A stretch of 64,000 nt of DNA from Lytechinus pictus (Eukaryota; Echinodermata; Echinoidea; Temnopleuroida; Toxopneustidae), in assembly GCF_037042905.1 (NCBI RefSeq), contig NC_087253.1, positions 18,017,501 to 18,081,500 on the forward strand, in the 5' to 3' direction. Shown here one piece after another: positions 31,601-41,611 of this stretch (positions are counted from its first letter, which is position 1; every line of letters starts with the position of its first letter). Position numbers and translations under genes: made by a program. The notes beneath the pieces were generated by a model. That model worked only from the letters and a program-made list of their open reading frames with translations. It had not been told where the DNA came from and did no database searches.

Positions 31601-34454
31601 AAAAAGATGACAATGATAATATATAGGTAAAAAATGACAAACACATTTCTAAATTGCCATTCATATTTTGAAATGAAATTTTGTGAGATCTTTCGAAAAG
31701 TGCTACATTATATTTTGATAGAGACTGCATGTATAAGGGGTCTTTCACAATTGCTCTTGCGATCGTTTGCGATCATTTGGTCACAATACATGTTGCACAC
31801 AATCGCAACGGTTGTAAGCAGTCGCACCACCAATTGTGAAAGGGTTTTAAGGCCAGTCTATTTAGAAAGTGATGTTGTTGTTATTGCTTCTTCTCTTTTT
31901 CTCCTCCTCATCCTCCTTCTTGATAATGGTGACGATGATGATAACCTCACAATTTATTTAAATAACATTATTTCATGTATAAAACTGAAAGAAAAAATGT
32001 TAAAATTAAAGTTGCCAAAAACAAACACCTAACCTGGTCTTTGATGTCTATTTGATTAAGCTTGAGCCAGACTGTAGCGAAGAAATCTGCAAATTCTTTC
32101 TCGGTTGCGATCTCCGCAAATTGGCAACTTATCCGATCGACTCGTCCAATGGCACTTAGCTCACGTAGATTCATGAGAACGTTCACCTCGGCAAAGGACT
32201 CGGCTTGCAAGACAGTATTCATTATTCGTTCAGCAAGCTGAAATAATTATCACATAATAATGATAATTTTATATATTATAAGGGTCAATATAGGTCTATG
32301 CACGTTCTATCAATATATACCTAATGACCCTTAGCTTTCAACCCAATTTAGAGAGTGATATAATGCGAATTTTACGTAAATTATACAAGTGCAATATTAA
32401 TTCAGAATTGAGAGGATTAGGTCTATACTTTTACTAGAATTTTTCAAGAATTTTCAAGTTCATGTGAATGGTTTGATTGAAATAATACATTCTCAGGACT
32501 AGCCCTAGAATAAAAATAGTGGTGATTTATATCAATATTTATATAATATAAAAATATAAAGATATCATTTTAAAAATCTATTCAAATAATAAGTCAAGAT
32601 GAGAAAATGTTAATATAATTATGCCCATTTATGTTGTACCCATTTAGTATCCAGTGCTCAAAGTTTGTATATTATATGGCATCCTACGATGTTCCACATG
32701 GTACTTTGCTTGGTTGGTCAACAGTGTACTTCAGTATGTAATATTTCACTTTTTCTTATACATATATATATATATATATATATACAGTGCGTCCCACAAA
32801 AAACGAAACCGAGATTGATCGATGATTTATCATAACTTAATCACAAATACAATAGACAAATGGCCTACCATTGTAAAGCTTAGAATCTCCTCGTTCATAT
32901 GAAATTACTTAGATTATTTTTCATTCACGCATGAGTGAGCAAAAACAATTTGAAGAGGGGATACAAACAAGTCATTTGGCGGGCTGTATCTGGGTTTCAA
33001 AAAGAAAACCATATTTAAAAAAAGTTCAATATCTGCTCTTTAATTTGATACCTCAATTACAGAAAATGGTTAAGAAATAACAAAGTTCTGGTTATTTGAA
33101 ATAAGGCTTGAATTTCAATAATTTCATGAAATTAAGAGGTTCTACAGGCTAGCGTTCAAACTCACTTGACACTCCGTTCTGTTGACGATCAGCCATGCAT
33201 TAAGTCTTTTGTTAACCATGCCATAGCTTCTGTTGGAAACCGATGAAAACACGTTTATTTAATGAAATTATGGAAATACAAGCATTGCTTCGAGGGAACA
33301 TAACTTTTTACTTCTCGACCATTTTTTGTGAATAAGGTATCAAATAAAAGAGCAGATATTGAACTTTTTAGGCATGTGATTTTCTTTTTGAAATTCAGAT
33401 ACCCCCCACCAAATGAGTTTTTTTGTATCCTTTCTTCAAACTGTTTTTGCTCACTCACAATGGGGAATAATCAAAGTAATATCAGATGAAAGAGGAGATT
33501 CTAAGCTTTACATTAGTAGGTCATTTGTCTATTGTATTTGTGATTAAGTTATGATAAATCATCGCTTAATCTCGGTTTCGTTTTTTCTGGGACGCACTGT
33601 ATATATATATATCTGTAATGATGGTAAGACCTAAGCCCCATCTTCAGAAGAATACGATCTGTATCACAACAGGTTAAATTAGTCTTTATATATCTGGAAA
33701 AAAGATGATTCAGATTTAATTTTGAATGCATACCGTCGTGCATGCCGTTAAGAAATTGAAGAATCGCAGAATAGCATACCTTTATCATATTATCTCTCTT
33801 ATCGCCATTCTCCTCCTTTTGATTGTTGTTCTTCGATCGGAATCGGCTCAAGGTGACGCTATCCGAAAGATGCCGATGACACATTCCGAAGTCCTCGGTC
33901 GTGAATCGGGAGACATCGGCATTTCCCGCTTTGTGTATTCGGTTCAGTTCTTGGATGTTTGCTGAGGATACCGGAGACGCGAGGTGAGTCGAACCTTGCA
34001 TGTTCCCTGGAAACGGTGGCATCTCCGCAATGGTTCCCATCGTACCGCCCGACGACATGGCCATCTTCCTAGTCGTAACGGTGGTCATCATTTGCGAAGT
34101 GCCGTCGGAGAGACTCGGCACCTGTGACGTCGAAGTCTCCGTCGTCACCGTCATCTGTTGCCCCTGGCCTGCTGCAGCTGCCTTGGATGCTGCTTCCATT
34201 GTGGCTGCCAATGCAGAGGCGACTGACCCGGCATTTTCCCCAAGAAGTCCCTGGCCGATTTGGGAAGGGCCCGACGACGAAGACGACGAACTGGAGTACG
34301 AACTCGCCATCATGCCCGATGGTAATCTCGTCGTGTTTGATGACATCGAAGAGGAGGAAGACGCGCTGCTCCCACCGCGCATTTGCATCTTCTGTTGTCT
34401 GCCATTGCCCTTCCCGAATCCCTGGAAGCCGGCTTGGTTTCCACCCCCTGACAT
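21799..34454 (-). CDS. ARM-like/TIR/SAM-like domain protein, 11 exons, complete (865 aa)
   Basis: Exons in coding order: 34454-33780, 32237-32034, 31582-31341, 30569-30473, 29083-28874, 28138-27985, 27338-27241, 26064-25881, 25115-25014, 24260-23988, 22157-21799. All phases agree and sum to 865 codons plus stop; an in-frame TGA lies upstream of the first ATG. Residues 1-150 are Gly/Ser/Met-rich. Residues 226-560 are helical and leucine-rich, armadillo-like. The TIR domain is about 588-690, with VMLSYQWD, FEVWIDVEQMGG and CRTEAEYTYKL. Glu656 aligns with the catalytic Glu of the SARM1 TIR NADase by its spacing to the following VVP. The SAM-like domain is 795-865. SARM1 has ARM/SAM/SAM/TIR, so this order differs. 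Inferred role: NAD-cleaving or signalling TIR protein in the cytosol. Substrate and partners are unknown. Confidence 0.88.
22271..22873. mobile_element. Foldback element, family 1 copy A (intron 10)
   Basis: It starts AAGGTCAAGTCCACCCCAG and ends with the inverse TGGGGGGTGGACTTGTCCTT. Both arms contain TGAAAATTTCATCAAAATCG and its complement. About 600 bp, no coding. Other copies: 50397-50938 and 51278-51877. Confidence 0.85.
23266..23538 (+). mobile_element. tRNA-derived SINE in TIR gene intron 10
   Basis: B-box-like GGTTCGAATCC is at 23320-23330 with an A-box-like GTGGCCCAGTAAATCAG upstream. The body ends GAGCGCCTTGAGCACCTAAC, CGCAATATAAATA and an ATT tail. This tail form is common in deuterostome SINEs (family knowledge). 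Confidence 0.85.
23988..24260 (-). CDS. TIR gene exon 10: end of TIR domain and acidic linker
   Basis: It starts by completing Glu656, then AEYTYKLRKPVVPLKMQNGY, DPNGWLGAMLGTKFYIEMYK and a Gly/Ser/Asp/Lys linker ending GDTDG. Acceptor ATACAG, donor GTAAGG. Confidence 0.93.
24400..24960. repeat. Long GAA/TTC (purine/pyrimidine) tract in intron 9
   Basis: About 560 bp are almost pure purine on the plus strand, GAA/GGA/GAAG units with internal ~60-120-bp repeats (GAAGAAGGGGAAGAAG). The long Leu/Pro/Phe open frame on the minus strand is an artefact. Confidence 0.95.
25014..25115 (-). CDS. TIR gene exon 9: middle of TIR domain
   Basis: It encodes GGSTLEAMAHAVENAAVVVL then CFSEKYKDSPACRT and the first base of the Glu656 codon. 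VVVLCFSEKYKDSPAC is TIR strand C/box 2-like. The catalytic-position codon is therefore split by intron 9. Confidence 0.93.
25630..25860. repeat. GAT/ATG trinucleotide microsatellite in intron 8
   Basis: About 230 bp of interrupted GAT/ATG triplets. The open frames here on both strands are low-complexity artefacts. Confidence 0.93.
25881..26064 (-). CDS. TIR gene exon 8: first half of TIR domain
   Basis: A Gly/Ser/Lys linker is followed by NYVMLSYQWDVQKEILAVNE, then LLKANGFEVWIDVEQM and one base. VMLSYQWD is TIR strand A/box 1; GFEVWIDVEQM is strand B leading to the BB loop. Acceptor TTAACAG, donor GTAATT. Confidence 0.94.
26065..27240. other. TIR gene intron 7, nothing recognised
   Basis: AT-rich intron of about 1.2 kb without coding, clear repeats or hairpins that I can support. 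Confidence 0.5.
27241..27338 (-). CDS. TIR gene exon 7
   Basis: It completes an Ala codon and encodes VQRLVQDEASSRQCQSILWN then VGALSSDQLAKQ, last armadillo-like helices before the TIR domain. Acceptor TTCTAG, donor GTATGA. Confidence 0.9.
27421..27670 (+). pseudogene. Inverted partial duplicate of TIR exon 10 and its upstream intron
   Basis: On the plus strand this repeats the minus-strand sequence of 24430-24186: pyrimidine-rich intron, CCTGAAACCTCAATACAG acceptor, then 75 nt of exon sequence (AEYTYKLR, PLKMQNGYDPNG). It breaks off into a TTC tract. It differs at 4 of 75 exon bases; read as a copy it would give Asp at the Glu656 position. It lies antisense inside intron 6 of the same gene, so it cannot be spliced into that mRNA. 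Confidence 0.92.
27985..28138 (-). CDS. TIR gene exon 6
   Basis: It encodes RKFVQAGILPHLGSLIDGWD, ALQTLWILSFNQDNKDDI and RCME plus one base. This is a classical armadillo repeat pattern (V-GILP-L..L / AL-TLWIL-F). Acceptor ACTCAG, donor GTAAGG. Confidence 0.92.
28485..28757. repeat. AGT/ACT trinucleotide microsatellite in intron 5
   Basis: About 270 bp of AGT/GTG triplets with few interruptions. The poly-Thr and poly-Val open frames are artefacts. An ATT/TAA-rich stretch lies just before it at 28200-28310. Confidence 0.95.
28874..29083 (-). CDS. TIR gene exon 5
   Basis: It encodes ALNILAYIVTEDENDKLNTS, an acidic loop, and FAIEVVEAIQHLAANDGNK. The ALNILAYIV / VVEAIQHLA pairs are armadillo-like. 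Phase 0 both sides; donor GTAAGA. Confidence 0.9.
29084..30472. other. TIR gene intron 4
   Basis: No coding sequence seen. CACCATGTCGAC / GTCGAC-containing motifs recur on both strands between 29320 and 30370, suggesting an old foldback element, but its ends are not clear. Confidence 0.45.
30473..30569 (-). CDS. TIR gene exon 4 (97 nt)
   Basis: It completes the Arg codon and encodes KYPDNREVLRMHNAASYIQT then FLESSSFVLRAK. Amphipathic helices. Acceptor TTTTAG, donor GTATAT, phase 0 out. Confidence 0.86.
31341..31582 (-). CDS. TIR gene exon 3
   Basis: It encodes LTYPGQYIAVNLLLDATQRF through SIICNCLR, an armadillo-like helix set, and leaves 2 nt of an Arg codon. Acceptor ATAAAG, donor GTAAAT. 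Confidence 0.87.
31736..31852. mobile_element. Short palindromic repeat in TIR gene intron 2
   Basis: GGGGTCTTTCACAATTG mirrors CCAATTGTGAAAGGGTTT with GCGATCGTTTGCGATC inside. About 115 bp. Confidence 0.6.
32034..32237 (-). CDS. TIR gene exon 2
   Basis: This 204-nt exon, phase 0, encodes LAERIMNTVLQAESFAEVNV and ends QIDIKDQ. It looks alpha-helical and belongs to the armadillo-like region. Acceptor TTTCAG, donor GTTAGG. Confidence 0.88.
32785..33598. mobile_element. Tc1/mariner-type foldback MITE in TIR gene intron 1
   Basis: It starts CAGTGCGTCCCACAAAAAAC and ends with the inverse GTTTTTTCTGGGACGCACTG, with TA on both sides. The arms are about 400 bp of near-complementary sequence (AACGAAACCGAGATT, TGATTTATCATAACTTAATC). 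No transposase. TA target and CAGTGCGTCCC ends are typical of Tc1/mariner. Confidence 0.88.
33780..34454 (-). CDS. TIR gene exon 1: Ser/Gly-rich N-terminus
   Basis: It encodes MSGGGNQAGFQGFGKGNGRQ, a poly-Ser stretch (about residues 29-62), an Ala-rich helix and a Thr/Met-rich run, ending in phase 0 at donor GTATGC. Residues 1-150 look disordered. The start is chosen because TGA precedes it in frame. 5'UTR and promoter are not identifiable. Confidence 0.85.
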
Positions 34455-37400
34455 GATGCCACTAGAAACTTCTCAGTCAACACACAATTTGAAATATCCC
34501 TCTGATCAAATACCACATCGATCATCCACTACTAGAATCGCTACTTACATCTTGTCCACTAAACCTTGTATCCAGATCTTGCATGTGTTGCCAACTTGTG
34601 ATGAAGAGAAAAACACCTCTGAGACGGAAACGCCAGATTAATCAATTTTCATTCATTCATTTATTTATTGACGTTTTCTTTAATAGACAGGGTGTTCCAA
34701 TTTAAGACCAGAATAGAGCTAGTTATGCTGATGTTAAAAAACACCTCGCTTCAAGTGAGGGGTCTGCGGACGTCAGATCAGATGAAACACAGTTACATAT
34801 GCAAATGGTTGTATAATCTACTCCCTCGTCATCTAATATATTATCACCTTCACAATGAGGACGGGTGTACGCTGTACTTCGTCAACCTAAGATATGAACT
34901 TCGTCACAGTTCTGGTCGAATCCACATCGCAGGAATAAAATCCTGATTGCACAGCTATTTCCAAAACCACTAGTAATCCGTAAACTTGAATGTTTTCCCG
35001 TCGAGAGATAGGTATTCCGATGTTGGCCAGTTGCAGCAGATGAAGTGGACTTGGGTGACTTTGGTAGAGCACACATCATCTATACCGCATGCCAGTGTTA
35101 GAGGTCGGTGAAGGCCATTCGGCGTCTCGGAGAGAAATGAAATGATATATTCTTGTTATGAGGTCATGGGATAATCGTTGCGCCTTCTGGCATGTGTGTA
35201 ATGAGAACCCAATGCAGATATCTGGTGGTTAATTGGAGAGGGGAGGGAAGGGGTATGGGACCTCTCTACTGTTCCTTCGGGAATGTGGCCTAATTAGCTG
35301 AGGTGATCTAATAGGTTTTGATTGGTATTTAATTTTATTTAATTCATTATTGATATTATTATTATTATTATCATCATCATTACATTATAAATGCAGATGG
35401 CATGAGTGTGTACAATGTGATCATGTAATAACAGAAGAAGAAAATAATGTGTAGTGCAATAAGTAAGCTGAATGTGTCGAAAAAAAGATATTAGTGGATT
35501 AATGTCTAGTTCATGGTAAAAATGTAATGAGTAAATACGTTACCATGCTATTCACAGGTTTGATCTGGCATGAAATGGCAGATAGCATGCTCCAAAGCAC
35601 AATGAGTCCAATTCCTAAGGGACGCTGGGCTAATATGGGGGATTCATGCAACTTTCGGGCAATTACATTAAGCAGTTTAACTGGGAAAGTGGTGGAGTTG
35701 GTGATTATGAAAAGAGAAATTAATAATCTATGCACTACTGAGTTGGAGTGTGGCTTTAAAGAAGCGTCGTCAACAACCACACGCACCAGTATGATAAAAG
35801 ACGGTGTCAAACTTTGTTCACGAAAAGAGTAATGGATTTTGGTTTGGTATTGGACGCAAGCAAGGACATTGATAGAGTTAATTTTGTTAAGTTGTTTAAA
35901 TTCATGTTATACGAAGGGATTCTCATGTTCTGTAAAGTTTTCTGGAATATGTATTCAGACCAAAAGATTTGTCTTAGACTGAAAATATTATGATCTGAAC
36001 AGATGATGAAAAAATCAGATAAATTCGGACAAGGAGTAAAAAATTATTACATTTTAAAGATTTGCATAATTACAGTGGAACAGTTCTGTGCATGTCTTCA
36101 TGAATATTCAATGAACAAACTGATGATGTCATATCCCCCACTTGTTCTTTTGTATTTTATTATATGAAATTATGTTTATTCAATTTTTTCCCCTAAAGAA
36201 CTAAAAAAAAGTTAGACTGACAACTGATTTAATGCATTAGATATTCATTGCTGCAACTTATTTTATAAAAACAGATCATTTCACGCTTGTATGAAAAAAA
36301 ATGAAATAATCATGATTTCATGTTATAACATTTAAGAAAAAGGAAAGTGGGAATGTCACATCATCAGCCCATCTAATTAATGTTCATGACGAGGTTCATA
36401 ACTGTTTTCACAAAATGTTGCGAAACTTTAAAATTCAATAACCTTGTTATCAGAGATTTTAGGCCTACTCTATTTATTTAGAACATTTTCAGCCTGGAGT
36501 ATCCTTTTAACCTTTCAATCCTTACGGAACGGAATCTGCCCCATTTTCTTCATTCATTTATTACAAATTATGTATTGTTTATTATAAGTATGTATTATTC
36601 TATTATAATTAATAATGTATTGTTTATTATTAATGCATTGTTCATTATTATTACTTATTATTATTATTGTAATTATTTACATATATCTAATTTTTATTCA
36701 TGTACCCCTTTCATTATTATATGTCTGTGTTATGTAATTTTTTTTATCCCGAATCTGTAAATTCTTGGAACAATCCCCCACCCCCCCCCCCCTTAACGGA
36801 ACGATGTATCTGCCCATGGATATTGACACTGTTCGTGTTAACTTCCGAAACGTGTACTGATGTTGATAAACCACTGGAGGCGCAGGGAGGGGGAGGGGAG
36901 CGGGCGAACGGTATTCAAAGGGCACACCTCCCTAAAGCCAGAACCATCTTTGAAATATAAGACCGGTGAACATGGTTAGAGCCGCCCTTTAGTTCTTGCA
37001 AATCTCCCGCAAAGTTTACATCACTGTTAAATGCATTAGAAAGTAACATGAAAAAATATGACTTATAAGGATGGTATGAAATAAAAAAGTGTTTTAGTCG
37101 ATATATTTTGGATTTTAAATGAGGCAAAAATAATTGTCATCTTTTTATACAGACCAACATCAATCGATCATGAACGGGCTGAAAACTTCCGCCAATTTTT
37201 TTTGCAGCTATTTGATTTGAAATTACTAAATTGGATAGACATTCAATATTTTGCGTATAAAACTTATAAAATAATATGGGGGCATAACGTACGGAGAAAT
37301 TTCCAAAATAGACGAGTAAAAATCATGACTGAAATGACCTATTATGAATGGAAGTATCATTTTGTGACAAGACTTTATCCGGAAAATGCCTTATTTTGAA

Positions 37401-37543
37401 ATACATTTTAAAAATTTCTTTCCTCTGTTTCTTCGAATTTTTCTTCTTTACTCCCTATCGTGGGATTGCTATTTCAGGGATTAATGTTGTTTAAAATAAA
37501 CTCGATTGAATCTGCTATCTGGAATGCTGAAGGAGATGGGAGC
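34455..37543. other. Intergenic upstream of TIR gene
   Basis: No host gene seen; a promoter could lie in the first few hundred bases but no element can be supported. ATT-rich microsatellite near 35350 and 36570-36680. An older, decayed copy of foldback family 2 is recognisable at about 36000-36512 (GACAACTGATTTAATGCATT, CAGCCTGGAGTATCC). Confidence 0.5.
35527..35832 (+). pseudogene. Non-LTR retrotransposon reverse transcriptase fragment
   Basis: The frame contains SMLQSTMSPIPKGRWANMGD, CNFRAITLSSLTGKVVE and LECGFKEASSTT, matching the IPKG...NYRAITL...FGF..g.ST region of LINE reverse transcriptases. It is a short piece without the catalytic motif, so a dead fragment. Confidence 0.75.
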
Positions 37544-38082
37544 TTAAAGGGATGGTCCGGGCTGAAAGTATTTATATCTTAATAAATAGAGTAGAATTCA
37601 CTTAGCAAAATGCCGAAAATTTCATTAAAATCGGATAACAAAGTTATTGAATTTAAAGTTTAGCAATATTTTGTGAAAACAGTCGTCATGAATATTCATT
37701 AGGTTGGCTGATGATGTCACATTTCGACTTGTTCTTTTGTATTTTATTATATTCACATTTTTTTCCTCCAAGAACTAGAAAAATTTGATTGACAACTGAT
37801 TTAGTGCATTAGATATTTATTGCTGCAACTTATTTCCTTATAAGGGAGACATATTATTCACACAAGTATGAAATAATGAAAAAATAATGATTTTATGTAA
37901 TAACATAAGAAAACGGAAAGTGGAGATGTGACATCATCAGCCCACCTAATGAATATTAATGACTACTGTTTTCACGAAATATTGCTAAACTTTTAACTTC
38001 AATATTTTTATTATTTGTTATCCGATTTTGATGAAATTATGTATTAAGATATAAATACTTTCAGCCCGGACCATCCCTTTAA
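37544..38082. mobile_element. Foldback element, family 2
   Basis: It starts TTAAAGGGATGGTCCGGGCTG and ends with the inverse CAGCCCGGACCATCCCTTTAA; arms share AAGTATTTATATCTTAATA / TATTAAGATATAAATACTTT and inner GATGATGTCAC-type sequence. Noncoding. Confidence 0.88.
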
Positions 38083-39263
38083 ATAAGAATGGAGTTGCAG
38101 AGAAAAAAGTATACAATGATATATAATTTACATCACGCTTTGCGGTTAAATTTTGAATGTATTTTTGTGGAGATGGATTTTATGTACAATAGGGTGTACG
38201 TACGTGAGTGAATGTCATGGTTTATTATGTACCTTTGTGTGACGAGATAGTTACTTTGAATGATATCTCGCGGGAAAATAAGTGGAATATAATTATGCAC
38301 ACGTGATAGAAGAAAGAGAAATAGAGTGGGAGAGAGATAGAGAGGGAGAGAGACGAGAGCTTGAGAGAAATACAGACAGAAAGAGGGCAGTTATGAGAGG
38401 AGATTAGCATACATGATCATAATGTACATATACAGGATTAACATTGAAATTGAATTGAAACTTTACCACAATCTTCACATGATTAAGGAATTGAAAAGGA
38501 TTGAGGCTAAAACAAGGAAAAATGATGTGAAGGGGAAAATGGTCAGCATTCGAAAAATGTGACTTGTCTACATTAAAAAACACGCACACAAAAATCATGA
38601 TGAGCCGCCCCACAATATCTCCTTTGCATTTGGTACAAGACCCGCCCACTACATACCGTTTCGCTCTGAAGTAAATGCATGGTATGCCTGTCAGTGTATT
38701 GATACAGTCAACACACGTCACTGCGAATCCGAACTGACTGGGGGTATAGCAATACTAAATAAATGACATCGATATCTATATCGAGCCCGATTACTCATCT
38801 GAATACCCACCAGGTTTGATCGGTTTTTCAGTCATTGTCATTAGGAAGAGCATCGCTGATGTGTGGTGTAATATTTATTCCATTAATTCAAACCGCGGGG
38901 GACCACTTCCATTGGCGAGTGGATACAAGACGTGACCAAAGAAACGAAAATGAATTTTTTAAAGATTGGGCACTGAGGGTATATATTTCGCTAGGAAAGC
39001 TATGTATTTAAGGTCAAATTTAAGAGGGGATAATAAAGTATAAAATGCTTTATTAAGGATGTAGTTTTTGTCCCAACACTACGTGTTTAGAGTCCGACCC
39101 GATTTGAGCGAGGTGGGGCAGTACGAACCCGATGTAAATAAAGGTAAAACCGACGTCTGTGATCACGTTCGTGACATAATTAAAATATCGCTGTACCTGT
39201 TTAGGGGTCAATTCAGGGAATATACTTTCCAAGAGTACCGTTTTGTTTCCAACACACGCCAAT
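38083..39263. other. Intergenic, no gene seen
   Basis: Only a GAGA-rich stretch at 38318-38400 stands out. No coding sequence is supported. Confidence 0.5.
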
Positions 39264-40927
39264 CAGTGGCGTAACAGGTGGGGGGGGGGGGGGGGCAGGG
39301 GGGCAAGTTGCCCCCCCCCCCCCCTGGCGGATTTCACCGGAAAATAAAAGAAAAACGGGAAGAAGATAAAAAAAAAGGGGAGAAAGAAAGGGAAAGGAAA
39401 GGGGAAAAGGAAAGGAGGAAAGAGAAAGGGAAAAGTAAAAAGAAAACGAAGAAACAAACTTTTTTTATTGAAAAGGAAGGAAAACGGGAAAATGTACGAA
39501 AGAAAAACACTTGATAAAGAACAAATCACTCCGAAATAGGCCTATGTAATGAAATAGCACGGTGGTAATTAAATTGAAAGATGACAAGATGGCAAATAAT
39601 AGCGGGGAACGAAGGTAGAATGTAATTAATCAAAAGCTAAATTGGAAAACAAAGAAAAGGGACAAGAAAAAAAATAATAACACGACCGGGCTGCCGATGA
39701 TTGGAATTAAAGAGCGGGAAGAAAGATGAACTGCATACAACATTGTGCTATATTGAATAAGCTTGCTAAATTTTATGCTAAAAAGCTACCGGGGCTTTGC
39801 CCCACACCCCACGCAGTAGGGGCTCTTCATTTATAACCTTCAAATGGCTCTATAACGCCCCCGTTCATTCACGCTCAATCACTGGTGTACAGGCGTACAG
39901 AAATTATAGGAGACAACGTATACTGAAATGAATGTAACCATTGAAATGTGTTATTTCAATAGGCAATTTTTTTCCAGCTCGCTTTTCACGCTGGCGACAT
40001 TTTACAAATTTTTCCCACATTGCTATGTTTTGCCCCCTCAAAATATTTGGTTCATTACGCAACTGGGTTGAATAAATGTGTTGTGTAAAAGCTATATTCT
40101 GTATATGCCCGCGATTTGATTAAAATAGCGGCAATCTGCGAGGTTTAAATGGCTTTGATATCAAGAAGTTCTGGGGGCTCCGCCCCGGACCCCAACCGCA
40201 CAGCACTGCGTATATGGAAGGGTTGGGCCATGGCCCCAGAAAGGTCTACAGACAAGAACAAAAAGGAGGAAAGAAAAGCAAAGGAAAAGTGTAGGATATG
40301 ATTTTATTTACTGAATACAATGTCAAAAAAATAGCTCAAAGTTAGATTCTCATGAAAAGGTGATTTTTTCTCGCTCGCTTCGCTCGCTCGGGACTTATAT
40401 AAAGCAGCTTTTAAGCACATGTGCTATACTGCGCCCCTCGTTTTTTTTTTAATACTCTTCACGCTACTGCCGCAAAGAATCCTTTTCACAGTGGCGTACA
40501 GACCACAAAAAAGGAATCTAAATAGAGAAGAGTGAAATATATTATTCTCTGGATATCATGTCAAAATCTATACTGCGCCCCTCGTTTTTTGTTAATACTC
40601 TTCACGCTACTGCCGCAAATAATCCTTTTCACAGTGGCGTACAGACCACAAAAAAGGAATCTAAATAGAGAAGAGTGAAATATATTATTCTCTGGATATC
40701 ATGTCAAAATCTATCACAAAATTTGATTTATGTATAAAAAAAGGTCAAAATTCTTGCTCGCTCGCTCGTAACTTTTTTTCAAAGATAAATTCTGCCCGAT
40801 ACGCAATATCAGGCCTTCTCAAAATAGTCGCCTCATTACGCCTGTTCATACCATGATATGACCGGGAAATTTTTGGCTCTTGCCCCCCCCCCCCCCCCCC
40901 TGGCCACCGACCCCTGTTACGCCGCTG
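39264..40927. mobile_element. hAT-like non-autonomous element, 8-bp target duplication
   Basis: It starts CAGTGGCGTAACAGG and ends CCTGTTACGCCGCTG, with ACGCCAAT at 39256-39263 and again at 40928-40935. An 8-bp duplication and CAGTGGCG-type ends fit hAT. Poly-G/C runs sit just inside both ends. No transposase. An internal direct duplication of about 143 bp is at 40427-40569 and 40570-40713. Confidence 0.9.
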
Positions 40928-40935
40928 ACGCCAAT

Positions 40936-41580
40936 ACTTGTTAAGGGCAGGGTTTCACACGTAATACTTGTTTAAGTAGTGCATTTTAGCATATAGAAAA
41001 TTGTTTAGGGTGCTTTTCGAAACCCCATGATCGCGCCTAGTATCCACTCGTCAATGGAAATGGCCCCCGGGGATTCAAACACTCTTATAGCCACCTCCAA
41101 GTACTTCCGCAATCACATACACACACTCAGACACACACCCCCCCCCCCCCCCTCACCCAGACACAAACAGCCAATCGGGAACTCACTTAATAATCGCCGA
41201 AGTGAGGACGTGTGCATGTTTGGGATCTCCTATACACTAAAAAAATTGAAGTTATTCCACCAACAGCGTGCGCTTTCGGATATAACGTGAGCATAGTTCG
41301 TCAACCGGGGACGCTTCCTACCCCATATACACACGTACATGGGATTAATTGGCCAAATTGGAACATTTTACAAATCATGCAGGCTTTTACTATGTGAAAC
41401 GGTTTGAAATGAGATTGGCATGGTCGTCTGGACCGTTTGATGGGTAAAACGTAAGAAAATGTCCCCAGAATTAAGTCATTACAAACCCACACCCACACGC
41501 ACAATCGCCACCCTGCCACATGCCCCACACACATACACACCCAAACACACGCGGCACAACGCACCCTCTCCCACACACAC

Positions 41581-41611
<31 letters not shown>

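Noticed and set aside
34000..34641. 213-codon frame opposite TIR exon 1
   Set aside because: Antisense shadow of the Ser/Gly-rich first exon; no homology or splice support.
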